Below, piece by piece: positions 34,107-46,841 of a stretch of DNA of 64,000 nt. Each line of letters opens with the position of its first letter. Positions within the stretch are counted from its first letter, which is position 1. The stretch covers positions 85,464,643 through 85,528,642 of the forward strand of contig CM042157.1 in the NCBI GenBank assembly GCA_023376005.1, in the 5' to 3' direction. The translations under genes were made by a program, and so were the position numbers. Below the pieces are notes generated by a model. The model was not told where the DNA came from. It did not search any database and worked only from the letters and a program-made list of their open reading frames with translations. This DNA comes from Doryteuthis pealeii (Eukaryota > Mollusca > Cephalopoda > Myopsida > Loliginidae).

Positions 34107-34560
34107 ATATCTATGTATATATCAAATTGTAAGGATATTTATTTAAAAAAATCAACAATAAATTTAGATTTTACAATACTTGAAAAATAGGGTACTCATT
34201 TTTGTAAGGAAACCTGTATGTGAGAATATTTAATATCTATGTATGTATTAAATTGTAAGGATATTCATTTAAAAAAAGATTTTACAATGCTTGAATGAAA
34301 AATAGGGTACTCATTTTTGTAAGGAAACCTGTATGTTAGAATATTTAATATCTATGTATATATTAAATTGTAAGGATATTCATTAAAAAAAAAGATTTTA
34401 CAATGCTTGAAAAATAGGGTACTCATTTTGGAAGAAACCTGTGTGAGAGAATATTTAATATCTATGTATGTATTAAATTGTAAGGATATTCATTTAAAAG
34501 AAAAAAAGATTTTACAATGCTTGAGCCATTTTTGGAAGGAACCTATGTATATATGAAATT
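34107..34560. repeat. Tandem repeat, ~115-bp unit, about 4 copies
   Basis: The units contain TTTAATATCTATGTATGTAT, AAATTGTAAGGATATTCATT and TAGGGTACTCATTTTTGTAA. Successive starts of GGTACTCAT at 34191, 34306 and 34418 give periods of 115 and 112. The corresponding part of copy A (9.1-10.2 kb) shows scattered, corrupted versions of the same words. Confidence 0.85.
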
Positions 34561-35158
34561 ATAAGGATATGCCAACATGTTTATGAACATTTCAAAATTA
34601 AATCATTAAATAATTTTTATATCTATCTTTCCAACTTATTTTCACTTTTGGTTTTTCTCTGCTAAATTAAGATTTTCCTCGCCTTATGGCACTTTGAAGA
34701 TATTTTTTTCCCCCTTTTTTTGTGTTTGCCTCCTCCATGCAGGGGATCAGATATCACCATCTAGTTGACTGGTTAAAAGCAATTGCTCTTGTTACCCTCA
34801 CCCCCGCAACTACTTCTATTACTTGTACTAGTGATATCTAAAAAAAAAAAAACCCGTCTTTTCTACACGCAATAGAGTTAAGAGTTACTTTAGTACCAGT
34901 TAATACTAGTAACCGTAGCTATAATAATTGGAATTGTGATATACTCTTTAGAACTATTAATACTTACTGTGAGTAAGAACACTTACTTACTTGATACTTA
35001 TTACTTATAAGTATAAATTCTATTTGTAACAATAACTATACGAAATTATATGAATTGTACTTATATATGATGAAAATAACAGATTAGGAAAAATATATCT
35101 AAATGTGAGGAAAAAGTTATGGAAAAGTGAATAACGAGCACAACCAATTAAACACAAT
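34561..35158. other. Unassigned AT-rich DNA
   Basis: No gene is seen. Fragmentary matches to 10.3-12.3 kb of copy A. Confidence 0.4.
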
Positions 35159-35292
35159 TGATATTTCACCTCTGTTTGTCTCAGTGGCTTCATCAGAATA
35201 AATTCTATTATTTTCGTCTATATATCGTTCTGTTTCATAATAATCAAATTCCTTTTGATGAAGCCTCTAAGACCAACAGAGGTAAAATATTA
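35159..35292. repeat. Inverted repeat carrying the TTTC-stem-loop motif
   Basis: The arms at about 35159-35206 and 35245-35292 are reverse complements with a few mismatches. Each contains ACCTCTGTT, a short loop, and GGCTTCATCA. The counterpart in copy A is at about 12295-12430. Confidence 0.65.
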
Positions 35293-35337
35293 ATTGAATT
35301 TAATAGTTTGTGTTAGTTATTCACTTTTCCAGAACTT

Positions 35338-35766
35338 TTCCTCTCCCTTTCTCTCCCCCTCTCTCTTTCTCCCCTCTCTCCCTCTCTTTCTCCTCTCCCC
35401 CTCTCTTTCTCCCTCTCTCCCCTCTCCTCCTCCCTCTTTCTCCCTCTCTCTCTCTCTCTCCCTCTCTCTTTCTCCCTCTCTCTTCTCCCTCTCTCCCCCT
35501 CTCTTTCTCCCTCTCTCTCCCCTCTCTCCCTCTCTCTCCCCCTCTCTCTCCCTCTCCCCCCTCTCTTTCTCCCTCTCTCTCCCCTCTCTCTTGCCTTCTC
35601 TCTCTCCCTCTCCTTTTCTCTCTCTCTCCCTTCTTTTCTCTCTCTCTCCTTCTCTCTCTCCTCTCCTCTCCCTCTCTCCTCCCTCCCCCTCTCTTTCTCC
35701 CCTCTCTTTCTCCCCTCTCTTTCTCCCTTTCCCCCTCTTTCCCCCTTCCCCCTTTCCCCCCCCTCT
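35338..35766. repeat. Polypyrimidine (C/T) tract
   Basis: An almost pure C/T stretch of about 430 bp, the longer form of 12480-12812. The 150-170-codon frames on both strands are compositional artefacts. Confidence 0.94.
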
Positions 35767-36680
35767 CTCACATACACACAAGTTGTAAATATCTATATAT
35801 TAATAGTAGCAACAGTTATAATTGATACACATGTGTTGTAGCTGATTGGTAAGAGCAGTAGTAGTGATAAATGTAAAATCTTTGTAATTTGGATAAACAA
35901 CATAAAATTCTTCATATATTTCAATAATTACAAAGCAAATTTAGTATTTATATATATATCTGTATGTGAAGAAAAGGAAGTGAATCCGACGGTATGTAGT
36001 ATATTAAGAAAAATTGAAAAAACACAGGTTTAAATGAGTTGAGTGGTAAGTTTATTGGCCGACGCTGCAGTGTTTCGATCTATTATTTAGATCATCTTCA
36101 GGGCATTTGTTGGTATATGGAAGGTGATAAAAAATTTTATCATAGAATAACGAGAAAAACGAGTAATAGTCCTTGTTTATCAGTTTGTTTAAAATTTGAA
36201 GTCTGAGAAAAAAAGAATGTTGAAAAAATGGACGGTTTGAAATATGACGTCAAATATTCTTTTTTGCGGTGTGAGTATTAGTGTGTAAGTGTGTGTATCG
36301 AAAAAAGCATTGTGCATTTTTTATGTGTTTATGAATGTGTGGTTGCGCGTGTGTGTATAAATCTTTTGCGATAAACGGAATCGAAACAAACCTTAAGGGT
36401 GTGCGTGCGTGCGATTTTTATTGATAAAAGTGGCAAGAGAATATTCTTTTAACTTTTGAGTTGCTGTGTGCGTTTATTATGTAAGGCGGTGGGGAGAGAG
36501 AGACATCTACGCGTGTCAGATGAAATATATATATATATATATATATATCTGTATACTCTTAAAACCTCCTTTCAAACAAAAACATAATTTTCCTTAAATT
36601 TCAACAATTTCAACAAAAGACCATATACTTGGTGAAACGTATTCCTCTTTTCTGTTAACTTTAACCCTTGCACACTATAG
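35767..36680. other. Unassigned AT-rich DNA
   Basis: No gene is seen. It contains a hairpin motif at 36072-36103 and a TA run at 36526-36549. Counterpart of 12813-13770. Confidence 0.45.
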
Positions 36681-36681
36681 A

Positions 36682-36820
36682 GCAGACTTAGTTCTTTAGC
36701 CTTGGTTAGGCAACCAGTATAGGAGAAGGAAAACTCTGAATTCAAACCAGCTGTACTCTGCTTAGATATTGACCTTTTGTCACATCCTGCCTGTAGTGGA
36801 GGGTTTGGGTAAATGCAAAT
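36682..36820 (+). mobile_element. SINE family A, 3' half
   Basis: It runs from GCAGACTTAGTTCTTTAGCC through GAATTCAAACC to GGAGGGTTTGGGTAAATG. The head is missing. The copy in block A is cut by the 10-N gap at CTGTAACTCTG. Confidence 0.75.
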
Positions 36821-37557
36821 CTTTACATTTTGATTGCAGAAATGTAAATTTTTTTCTTTGCTAAAGTAACAAGTCTATGTCAATTTTGCTCATTATTATT
36901 GTATAGTATAGAGATATTTCCTCCCAATGGAATCATTTATGGATCTGTAAGTAGTAACTTTGGTGACACTGGGATTGTCTTTTTTTTTCTATTTTAACTC
37001 TTAACATCCTGTTGTAAATTTGCTAAGTCCAGAGCCCCATTCCTATAAGGATTTATCAATAAATGGCTAAAAATGGCCTTTTCATTTAAAGTTACCTGTT
37101 ATTTCCCGTAAATCAAAGACTTCTAAATATGTTTAATATTACATTTAAACAAAGGCTATTGTTTGGGGCAGATTAGAAAAATGAATGTGACTTCTGGTCG
37201 GGTGGAATGAGGTGGTATAGGACGTTTAAGAGTTGATAAAATGGATAATTGACTTTGTTTGCCATGATCTACTGTCACTATTAACTTTTTTGGTAAGATT
37301 ATTTTTAGTATTTAGAAAATAAAATTCCACAACGAGTTTTAGTTGTTTGTTTGAAGTTAATTGACATATTTGATATTTATTTTCCATTTTAATAATCACA
37401 GTAATAAAATGGTTTATTAATTTCTCTTTTACATAAATCATTTGGTTATGAAGTGCAAAATTTGACCCACAATTGACAATACAATGATTATTTGACAGAC
37501 TTTTCTTAGTCTGTTTTTGGTTTCAGTATAAATTTTAGTTAAAATCTCCATGTTGGT
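36821..37557. other. Unassigned AT-rich DNA
   Basis: No gene or element is recognised. Confidence 0.4.
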
Positions 37558-38216
37558 TGGTTGCATTTTATGGCATGTCAACCCATTGGGTTATTTTATG
37601 CCAAAGACATTTTGTTCATTCATTTCTGATAGGTACTCAATTTTTTTTGTACTTTTTTTTTTTTTAACGCATTTTTTAGAACTCATTTTGTTCTATTTAA
37701 CTCATAGATGGGACCCTAACAGGTACTACCACTCCAGATCAGAGTGGACCTGGGAGTAATGGTGATGATACTTCACACTCCCCAGAGCTTCAGAACTGTA
37801 ATTTCACCATCAGATAGTTTAACATCATACCCAGAATACTAAAACCCTCAACCACCACCTTCTAGCACATATATGATAAAAAGGGTTGGGGCTTGCCATA
37901 AGGGCAATAGGGTTGGAACAATCAAAATAGGTACAAGGGCTTGACATGATCAGCCAATTGATCGGAGAAGGCCTCTCTGACCACCCGTCTAGTTTAAGTA
38001 AGGGCCAAAGTGGAGTGTTGTATTTATGGACTGTTCAGCCACCAGGGTTCTATCCTTAAGCATCACGGGTTGCCACACAGCCACCAGGGTTCTATCCTTA
38101 AGCATCACGGGTTGCCACACAGCCACCAGGGTTCTATCCTTAAGCATCACGGGTTGCCACACAGCCAACAGGGTTCTATCCTTAAGCATCACGGGTTGCC
38201 ACACAGCCAACAGGTG
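37558..38216 (-). mobile_element. Repeat C, reverse copy, with 42-bp minisatellite
   Basis: Read on the minus strand it starts with the AGCATCACGG/AAGGATAGAACCC region, continues through TTGGCCCTTACTTAAACTAG, AAGCCCCAACCC and GGGTCCCATCTATG, and ends in a GGCAT-type tail (37558-37615). Its 5' region is expanded into four 42-bp units (about 38036-38216) containing GGGTTCTATCCTTAAGCATC. The open frames at 37989-38285 are repeats of 14 residues created by this unit. The family recurs at 39428, 39897, 47514, 47703 and 54928. Confidence 0.8.
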
Positions 38217-38284
38217 GCCCCATTGGTGGTGGTGGGGGGAATCTTTGTAATGCTCTGGTATATTCACAGTACCAAAATGATATA

Positions 38285-38752
38285 AGTAACGGCGGCGGTG
38301 GTGGCGATATATTCACCATACTAAAAATGTCTTTTACACGTGGTGGTCATCTTGTTCATAAAAATTACAACACGAGAAATATGTAGTCACAACTGCTAGC
38401 CTTTATTATCGTGCTCGTCTCATGGGTTCGTATCAGAGAGGAGGAAAGGCAGAGAGAAAGAGAGAGAGAACACTACTTGATCACTGTGACCCCATACTGG
38501 GCACCAAAGGCCCGTCCGTTCCCCTACGTGTCCGAAAGCAAAAACAGACCGGTCCCTTTCTTCGTTGTTCCACGTGACTTTCAGTTCCGGTCAACACCCG
38601 ACTTCCGGTTGACACTCAATTCTCCATTCGGGAGGTCATGCTCTGGTCAGACTGTTTTGTGTTCATTACTCTCTCACTTATTTCTTTCTTCCTCCTTTTC
38701 TAATATAGTAGTTTTCGCTCACAAAAGCCAGGACCTTCATTATCTCGTTACA
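38285..38752 (-). mobile_element. Possible solo LTR
   Basis: On the minus strand the 468-bp segment starts TGTAACGAGATAATGAAGG, carries AATAAA (plus-strand TTTATT at 38402-38407), and ends GCCGTTACT, giving inverted ends TGTAAC...GTTACT. It is GC-richer than its flanks. No target duplication is evident (flanks ATATA and CTTAC), and no internal retroelement domain lies nearby. Treat as a candidate only. Confidence 0.35.
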
Positions 38753-39427
38753 CTTACCCCTTTGTAGAGGTGCAGTCGGTGTATTTTAAAGCCCCAGCCT
38801 GCAGGGCTAAAATCTCCATGTAAAAGAGTAAGAAATATAATTTTCTTGTTAATGTTTATTTCTCTATTTCTCTATTGATTAGTTTATGTGAACTTTATTT
38901 GATTGAATTCCATGTAAATTGATTCATTTACTCTTGATCTAAAAATGGTAAATATATTTGATGTGAATCTCCTTTAGAGAAAAAAAGGAGTTTTAATAAT
39001 AGAAACTTGTATAAATCCATTGGCCTCTTATATACATTAATGTTTATATTCTACATCACAACTGTTAGAGTATCACCCCCAACTCCCAACCCCTACCCCC
39101 AACAAAAGGAAAAGGAAATTAATTTAGTATCTTAAGTGCATGCAGTCTATTTCTGTTTTTGTTTTGTTTTGTTTTTCCCTTCTGTTTTTCTTCATTGTGT
39201 TTTTCATATGGCAATTCTTTTGAAGCTGCTGTTAAAGCAATTGTAAACATTACTCTCGTGAATTATAGCATTACAGTTTGGACATTATTTGGTTAATAAT
39301 CAGGTTTAATGTTTTTTATTCACTCAACAAAAGCTTATTTTAGAAAACTATTTTCGTTAAATGTTTTCCGTTAATACAATTGATACTTTGCTCTTCATAG
39401 CTACTCTGGTTTCTTTTGTTTAATATC
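38753..39427. other. Unassigned AT-rich DNA
   Basis: No gene or element is recognised. Confidence 0.4.
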
Positions 39428-39815
39428 ATGATGCTTAAGGATGGAATCCTGATGGGTGACCAGTCTATGATATACAACCCCACTTTGGCCCTTACTTAGG
39501 CTAGACGAGCTGTCAGAGAGGCCCTCTCCGATCAATTAGTCATGTTAAGCACCTATATGATTTTGGGCACCTGATCAGTTCGATTCTCACTGGGCGCCCC
39601 ATACTTCTGGCCTTGTGCCACATCTTAGTTAATAACTATATCATTTTCCCAACTCTATTGCCCTTATGGCAAGTCCAACCCAAGACGGTGGCTGAGGATT
39701 TTATTGTCCTGGGTATGACATTAAACTGCATCTAGTGAAGTTCCAGTTCAGGATCTCTGGAGAGTGTGAAGTACCCCTTCATTGCCATTACTTCCAGGTC
39801 CACTCTGACTCGAAA
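39428..39815 (+). mobile_element. Repeat C, interrupted copy
   Basis: It runs from ATGATGCTTAAGGATGGAAT through GCCCTTACTTAGGCTAGACG to CTCCAGAGAT/CCACTCTGACTCG words of the family. About 80 bp of unrelated sequence (about 39566-39645, TGGGCACCTGATCAGTTCG onward) interrupts the body. Confidence 0.72.
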
Positions 39816-39896
39816 TGATCTAACTAAATGTTTATTATCTTTGTAAAAATCATTTATTTGTTGTTGATGATGTTTATAGAGTTCAATTAAAAAGTA

Positions 39897-40490
39897 GCTC
39901 CGCCATGTCGGCTGGGGCGTTAGAATGCAACGACTGCACCTCTGCAGAGAGGTAAGACTCCCCAAATGAGGCCACCTGTTGACCGTGGGTGGCGACCCGT
40001 GATGCTTAAGGATAGAGCCCAGGTGGATGAGCAGTTCATGACATGCAATACTCCACTTTGGCCCTATCTTGGGCTAGACGGGCGGTCAGAGAGGCCCCCT
40101 CCAATCAATCGGCTGGTCACGTCAAGCCCTAGCACCTATATGATTTTCCCAACCCTATTGCCTTTATGGCAAGCCCCAACCCCTTTTTATCATATGGGTG
40201 CTAGAAGGCGGTGGCTGCGGGTCTACATGTCCTGGGAATGACGTTAAACTCTATCTGATGGTGAGGTTCCAGTTTTGGAGGTTTGGGGAATGTGGAGCAC
40301 CCCTTCATCACCATTGCTCCCTGGTCCACTCTGACCCGGAGTGGTAGTACCTGTTAGGGTCCCATCTATGGATTAAATAGAAAAATGTATTTATAAAAAA
40401 ATTGTATTCATTAAGAATTGATTTATTTCAAAACTTTATCGCATTAAATGACCCACTGAGGTTGATATGCCGTAAAACAAAACAAAACAA
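39897..40490 (+). mobile_element. Repeat C, most complete copy
   Basis: It starts near GCTCCGCCATGTCGGCTGGG, includes GTTGACCGTGGGTGGCGACC and GATGCTTAAGGATAGAGCCC, the body (GGCCCCCTCCAATCAATCGG, CCCAACCCCTTTTTATCATA), then GGGTCCCATCTATGGATTAA, and ends in the tail GCATTAAATGACCC...TTGATATGCCGTAAAAC. Total length is about 590 bp. The 91-codon frame inside is not supported as a gene. Confidence 0.8.
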
Positions 40491-40529
40491 AACAAACAAA
40501 AAAAAACAAATTCATAAAAATTGAAGTAC

Positions 40530-40560
<31 letters not shown>

Positions 40561-40887
40561 TTTTCACTGTTGATATAAATAAGATAATATTTTTTTTTCA
40601 TCTTTTTTTACACCTGCTTGTCTATTTCTGAAGAATCTATGGCAGTAGGTATATACCCTACTTACTTATATCTCTAGTATTACAAGTCTTTCTTTAATGG
40701 TGTCATGGTCGAGTTGCTTTGATTCACATCTTGAAAGTGAGCCATTTTTACAGCCTCTTTCTTCTTGTGCACATTTTCACACAGTTATGCTTTGATTGAT
40801 AATCAACAAATTTCTTTGAATCCTGATAGAATATTTGTATCATTAATGGAAAAAAAAAGAAAGGTTTCTTGCCATCATAAATGCTGT
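40491..40887. other. Unassigned AT-rich DNA
   Basis: Poly-T at 40530-40556; no gene. Confidence 0.4.
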
Positions 40888-40952
40888 GGTAATTTAAGTG
40901 TGTCTCGGTCTCCTGCCTCAAAAATTTCTACCCGGTGACTATGTAGGGACCC
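40888..40952. mobile_element. Single end of the TIR element seen at 50699-51205
   Basis: GGTAATTTAAGTG, TCTCGGTCTCCTGCCTCAAA and CTACCCGGTGACTAT match the 75-bp terminal inverted repeat of the element at 50.7 kb. No second end is found nearby. Confidence 0.65.
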
Positions 40953-41264
40953 GGTTTGTTTGGGGAGTGTATGGTTGAGGAGTTGAAGATTGAAGTTATG
41001 GGTCCCCACAATTTATATGTATAAGGACTACGGAAAATGTAGTTTCCATAGGTAACAAAAGAAGAAGACATTGATAAAGGAAACAAACTTTATATACATA
41101 AATACAATTAATATAGTTTCATTGTTCTTTCAGTGGTGTTGCAGTCTGATTGTGTCTGTGTATAGTTGTGTGTGACATGGTGTTTATATTAGTGTGATTG
41201 CTTGTGTCAACATATTAGTAGTTTGTCTGTGATTGGAACTTGTGATTGAAAGTTGTTGTTGTTG

Positions 41265-41306
<42 letters not shown>

Positions 41307-41791
41307 ATAGGAGACGAAAAGATAGACGGACCTGTTGAGTCGTATTTGATGTTTTCGGACGTTCCCACTGTCGAGTTAGGAGCATCCTCTCCAACTCTGT
41401 TGAGTCAGGAAGAGCAAAAGCGCCTCACTGTCTCTGTGTCTCCATCTGAAGTTTTTCCAGCTCTATGGGCCTTTTTATAATTTTAATTATTCATTGTCTA
41501 CGTGTTCCTTAGGCTAAAATATTCCTCAAATATCAGGTGATTTGCAATGATGCAATATCGAATGATTTTGATATCTGTGGAATTCTGGTGACGTAAATTA
41601 TCGGATGAATTTAAACCATTGTTTCTATTGTTCCTAAAATATTTCTAAACTAATATTCATTCGATTTTCTTTTGTTTACCTAATTCTAAACTCATGACAT
41701 ACCATTGTAACTAGTTATTTAAGAAAACTTAATTACTTTAATTTGGTTAATTCCACATGCCGTAAAAATATAGGGGGCCATTCCCTATAAC
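40953..41791. other. Unassigned DNA with a GA run
   Basis: A (GA)n run at 41269-41304 lies in a 75-codon open frame (41253-41480), half of which is the Arg/Glu-rich repeat. The unique half (IDGPVESYLMFSDVPTVELG) matches nothing I recognise. I annotate no gene. Confidence 0.4.
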
Positions 41792-41891
41792 NNNNNNNNN
41801 NNNNNNNNNNNNNNNNNNNNNNNNNNNNNNNNNNNNNNNNNNNNNNNNNNNNNNNNNNNNNNNNNNNNNNNNNNNNNNNNNNNNNNNNNNN
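41792..41891. other. Assembly gap of 100 N
   Basis: Exactly 100 Ns, a conventional placeholder for a gap of unknown size, lie next to the 15-bp satellite. The satellite's true length is therefore unknown. Confidence 0.99.
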
Positions 41892-44800
41892 TTAATGGAT
41901 GAGTGTATAATGGATGTATTGTTATATTGGATGATTGTATATTGATGATTGTATAATTGGATGATGTATAATGCGATGATGTTATAATGGGATTGATTGT
42001 ATATTGGATGATTGTATAATGGCATGATTGTATATTGGAGATTGTTAATATTGGATGATTGTTATAATGGATTGATTGTATATGGATGATTCGTATATAT
42101 TGGATGTGTATATGGATTGATTGTATATGGATGATTGTATATTGGATGATTTATAATGGATGATTGTATATTGGATGATTGTATATTGATGAGTTGATAT
42201 TGGAATGATTTGTATATTGGAATTTGTATATTGTATGATTGATAATGGATGATGTATAATGGATGATGTATAGGATGATTGTACTAAGGATGATTTGTAT
42301 ATTGGATGATGGTATAATGGGAGATTGTGTAATATTGGATGTATTGTATATTGGATGATTGTATAATGGATGATATGTATATTGGATGATTGTATATTTG
42401 GATGATGATAATGGTGATTGTATATGGCCAGATTGATAATATTGGATGATCTGTATTAAGTGGATGATTGTATATTATATTTGTATTAATGGATGCATTG
42501 TATATTGGATGATTGTATATTGCTATATTGTATATTGGAATGATTTGTACTATGCGATGATGTATAATGGAATGATTGTTGCAATGGCATGATTGTATAT
42601 ATGGACTGAATTGTAATAAAGGATGATTTGTTATAATGGATGATTGTATATGGATGTCATTTTATAATGGATGATTGTAATTGGCCATGATTGTTATAAT
42701 GGTTGATGTTATTATTGGATGATTGTTATATTGGAATGATTGTATAATGGATGATTGTATAATGGATGATAGTATGATTGAAGGATGATGTATATGAATG
42801 ATTGATAATGATGATTGTCTATGATGATTGTATAATGGATGATTGTTATTGGAGATTGATAAGGATGATTGTAATATGGATGATGTATATTGGCATGATT
42901 TGTATAATGGTATGATTGTATATTGGATGATTGTAATAATTGGTATGATTGTACTAACTGGATGATTTGTATTAAGATGGGCAATGATGTATTACATGGG
43001 ATGATTGTATAATGGATGATTGTGTAATTGATAGATGGTATATAAATGGTGATGCTATATTGGCGCACCATGATTGTATAATTGGATTGATTCGTTATAA
43101 TGGTATGATTGTTATATTGGACTTGATTGTATAATGGATTGATTGTACTATATTGGATGATTTGTATAATTGGATATTGTATATTTGGATGATTGATATA
43201 ATGGATTGCATTGTATAATGGATGATTGTATATTGGATGATTGTATAATGGATGATATGTATATGGAATATTGTTAGGATGATGTATAATGGATGATTGT
43301 ATAATGGTGATTGTATAATCGGGATGATTGTTATAATGGATGATTTGTATTATGAGATGTATTTAATGGGATGATTGGTATATATTGGATGATTGTTATA
43401 ATGGATGATTGTATAATGGTCCATGATTGATATATGGATGATTGTATATGGAATGATTGTTAATTGGATGAGTATAATGGATGATTGTATAATGGGACGT
43501 GATTGTATATGGTATGAATTGTATATTGGTATGATTGTATATTGGATGATTGCTTATAATGGCAATGATTGTTATAATGGCATGATTGTATATTGGATGA
43601 TTGTATATTGGATGATTGTATTATTGGCATGATTAGTAATGGATGATTGTATTAATGGCTGATTGTCTTATTAATGGCATTGATGTAATAATGGTGATGA
43701 TTGTATATGGCGTATGATTGTATATTGGCCATTGAATTGTATAATGGATGGATATTGGATGATTGTATATTGACTGTTTGTATAATGGATGATTGTATAT
43801 GATGATTGTATTAATGGATGATTGTATATATGGATGGGGATGTTGATATAATGATGATTGTATATTGGATGATTGTGTATAATGGAATGATATGTATAAA
43901 TGGATGTTGTATATTGGATGAGTTGTATAATGGATGATTGTAATATGGTGATTGTATAATGGATGTGTATAATGGATGATTTGTATATGGATGATTGTAT
44001 AATGGATGATTTGTATAATGGATGATTGGTATAATGGATGCATTGTAATATGGATGTTGTCATAATGGATGATGTATATTGGATGATTGTATAATGGCTA
44101 TAATTGTATTTGATATGGATGATTGTATAATGGATGATGTATATTGGATGATGTCTATAATGGATGATGTATAATGGATGATTGTACTAATGGATGATTG
44201 TATAAATGGATGATTGTATATTGGGATTATGATATAATGATGATTGTATATGGATGATTGTATATTGCGATATTGTATAATGGATGGATTGTATATTGGA
44301 TGATTGTATAATGGATGATTGTATAATGGGATGATTGCATTATATTGAGTGATTGTTAATGGGATGAATTGTATATTGGATGATTGTATAATTGGTATGA
44401 TTGTATAATGGATGATTGTATAATGGATGATTGTATAATTGCGATGCATTGTATAATGGATGACTTGTATAATGGATGATTGTATATTGGATGATTGTAT
44501 AATGGATGCATTGTACTATTGGATGATTTGTATATTTGGGATGATTGTATAATTGGATGATTGATATATTGGATGATTGTATAATGGATGATTGTATAAT
44601 TGATGATTGTATTAATGGGATTGATTGTATATTGGCATGATTGTATAATGGATGATTGTTATATTGGGGATGATGTATATTTGGATGCATTGTATAATGA
44701 TGATTGTATATTGGATATTGTATAATGGATGATTGTATATTGATATTGTATAATGAATGATGTATAATGGATGATTGTTATAATGGATGATTGATAAATG

Positions 44801-46592
44801 GATGATTGTATATTGATGATTTATATGGATTGATTGTATATATGGATGATTTGTATATTGGAGATGTATAATGGATATTGGTTATAATGGAATGATTGTT
44901 AATGGATGATTGTATATTGGGATGATTGTATAATGGCTATGATTGTATATATTGGATGATTGTATATTGGATGATCTGTATGATATCTATTGATTGTATA
45001 TTTGGATGATTGTATAATTGGATGATGTATATTGGATGATTGTGTATATGATGATTGTATAATGGAGATTGTATATAATGGAATGATTGGTTTATTTGGA
45101 TGATTGTATATTGGATGATTGTATAATTGGTATGATTGTATTATTTGGATGATTGTATATATTGGAAGATTGTATATTGCATGATTGTATATTGGATGAT
45201 TGATATTGGGATGATTGTATAATGGTGATTGTATATTGGATGATTGTATATGGTATATTGTATAATGGATGATGTTATATTGGATGATTGTATATTGGAT
45301 GATTGTATATTGGATGATTGTATACTTGGATGATTATGTATAATGGATGATTGTGTATATTGGATGATTGTATAATGTATGATTGTTATAAGGATGATTG
45401 TTATAATGGATGATTATATAATGGCATGAATTGTATATGGATGATTGTATTATTAGGTCAATCGATGTGTATAAATGGATGATTGTATATTGTGGATGAT
45501 TGTATAAGGATGATTTGTATATATTGGCATGATTGTTATAATGGATGATTGTATAAATGGCATGATTGTGCTTATTAATGGATGATTGTATAATGGATGA
45601 TTGTATAATGGATGATTGCTAATATTGGATGATTGTTAAATGGTATGATTGTATTAATGGATGATTGATATATGATGATTGTATATTGGTGATTGTATAA
45701 TGATGATTGTTATTGGCATATTGTATATTGGTGATTGTTATAATGGATGATTGTAGATATTGGATGATTGTATAATGGATGATTGTATAATGGATGATTG
45801 TACTAATGGATGATAGTATATTGGAATGATTGTATAATGTGATATTGTATTATTGGTGATTGATATTGGAGATTGTATATTGGATGATTTGTATATGGCA
45901 TGATTGTTATATTGGATGATTGCTATAATGGATGATTGTATATTGGATGATTGTATAATGGATGATGCTATACATGGATTGATTGTATAATGGATGATGT
46001 ATATATGGATGATTGTATATTGGAGATTGTATAATGATGATTGTATAATTGGATGATTGTATGTGATATATGGATGATTGTTGATATCATTGGCATGATT
46101 GTATAATGGATGATTGTATCTATATGGATGTTGTATATTGGATGATTGATATATATTGGATTGATTTATATTGGGATGATTTGCTTATATTGGATGATTT
46201 ATATAAATGGATGTTGTATATTGGATGATTGTAATAACTGGATATTTTGTTATAATGGGATGATTGTATATATGGATGATTGTATATGATGCATTGTATA
46301 ATGGAATGGATTGTTATTGTGAGTTTTATTGGATGATTGTATAATGGATGATTTTAATTGGATGATTGTATTATATGCGTATGGATTGTATATTGGAGAT
46401 TGTATAATGGATGATTGTATATGGATGATTGTATAATGATTTGATGATGATTATATATTGGAGGATTGTTATTGGATGATGTATATTGGATGATTGTTAT
46501 ATTGGATGATGATTTGGATGATTGTATATATTGGATGATTGTATATATGATTGGATATTGGATGATTGTATATTGGATGATTGTATATTGTG
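41892..46592. repeat. 15-bp satellite, ~4.7 kb, indel-rich
   Basis: It is an array of about 300 units of GGATGATTGTATAAT or GGATGATTGTATATT. Nearly every unit differs by one-base insertions or deletions with few clean substitutions, which fits uncorrected long-read sequence next to a 100-N gap. The reverse frames rich in Tyr/Asn/His/Ile are artefacts. Confidence 0.95.
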
Positions 46593-46804
46593 GTTGTTCA
46601 AGTCCTGCTCTACATGATTGCTTATGACTAGCCATACATTTTATATTGTATTTAAAAAAAAAAAATGAAATATTTATTTTATTGTGTAATCATTACCCAT
46701 TACCAGGATGAAAATCATTGGCTGGAATCAAAAGAAAAATAACAAAATGCTCAACATTAAAATTTACTGCAAACCACCTGCGCTTACATAAAAAAAGATG
46801 TGTA

Positions 46805-46841
<37 letters not shown>

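Larger units (their letters stand above)
23122..36760. repeat. Large duplicated block, copy B
   Basis: This is the second copy of 1-13852 in the same orientation, starting 23.1 kb downstream. It extends further in both directions: LINE sequence lies before it, and the SINE tail continues to about 36820 where copy A is cut by Ns. Copy B carries insertions at 26532-27145, 27254-27895 and 27909-29690. Its 39-bp minisatellite is longer than in A (10 against 7 units), and its CT/TTGTACAA array is shorter (about 15 against 28 units). Confidence 0.9.

Noticed and set aside
41747..46635. Tyr/Asn/His/Ile-rich reverse frames, one of which crosses the N gap
   Set aside because: They are translations of the 15-bp satellite and of unknown bases.
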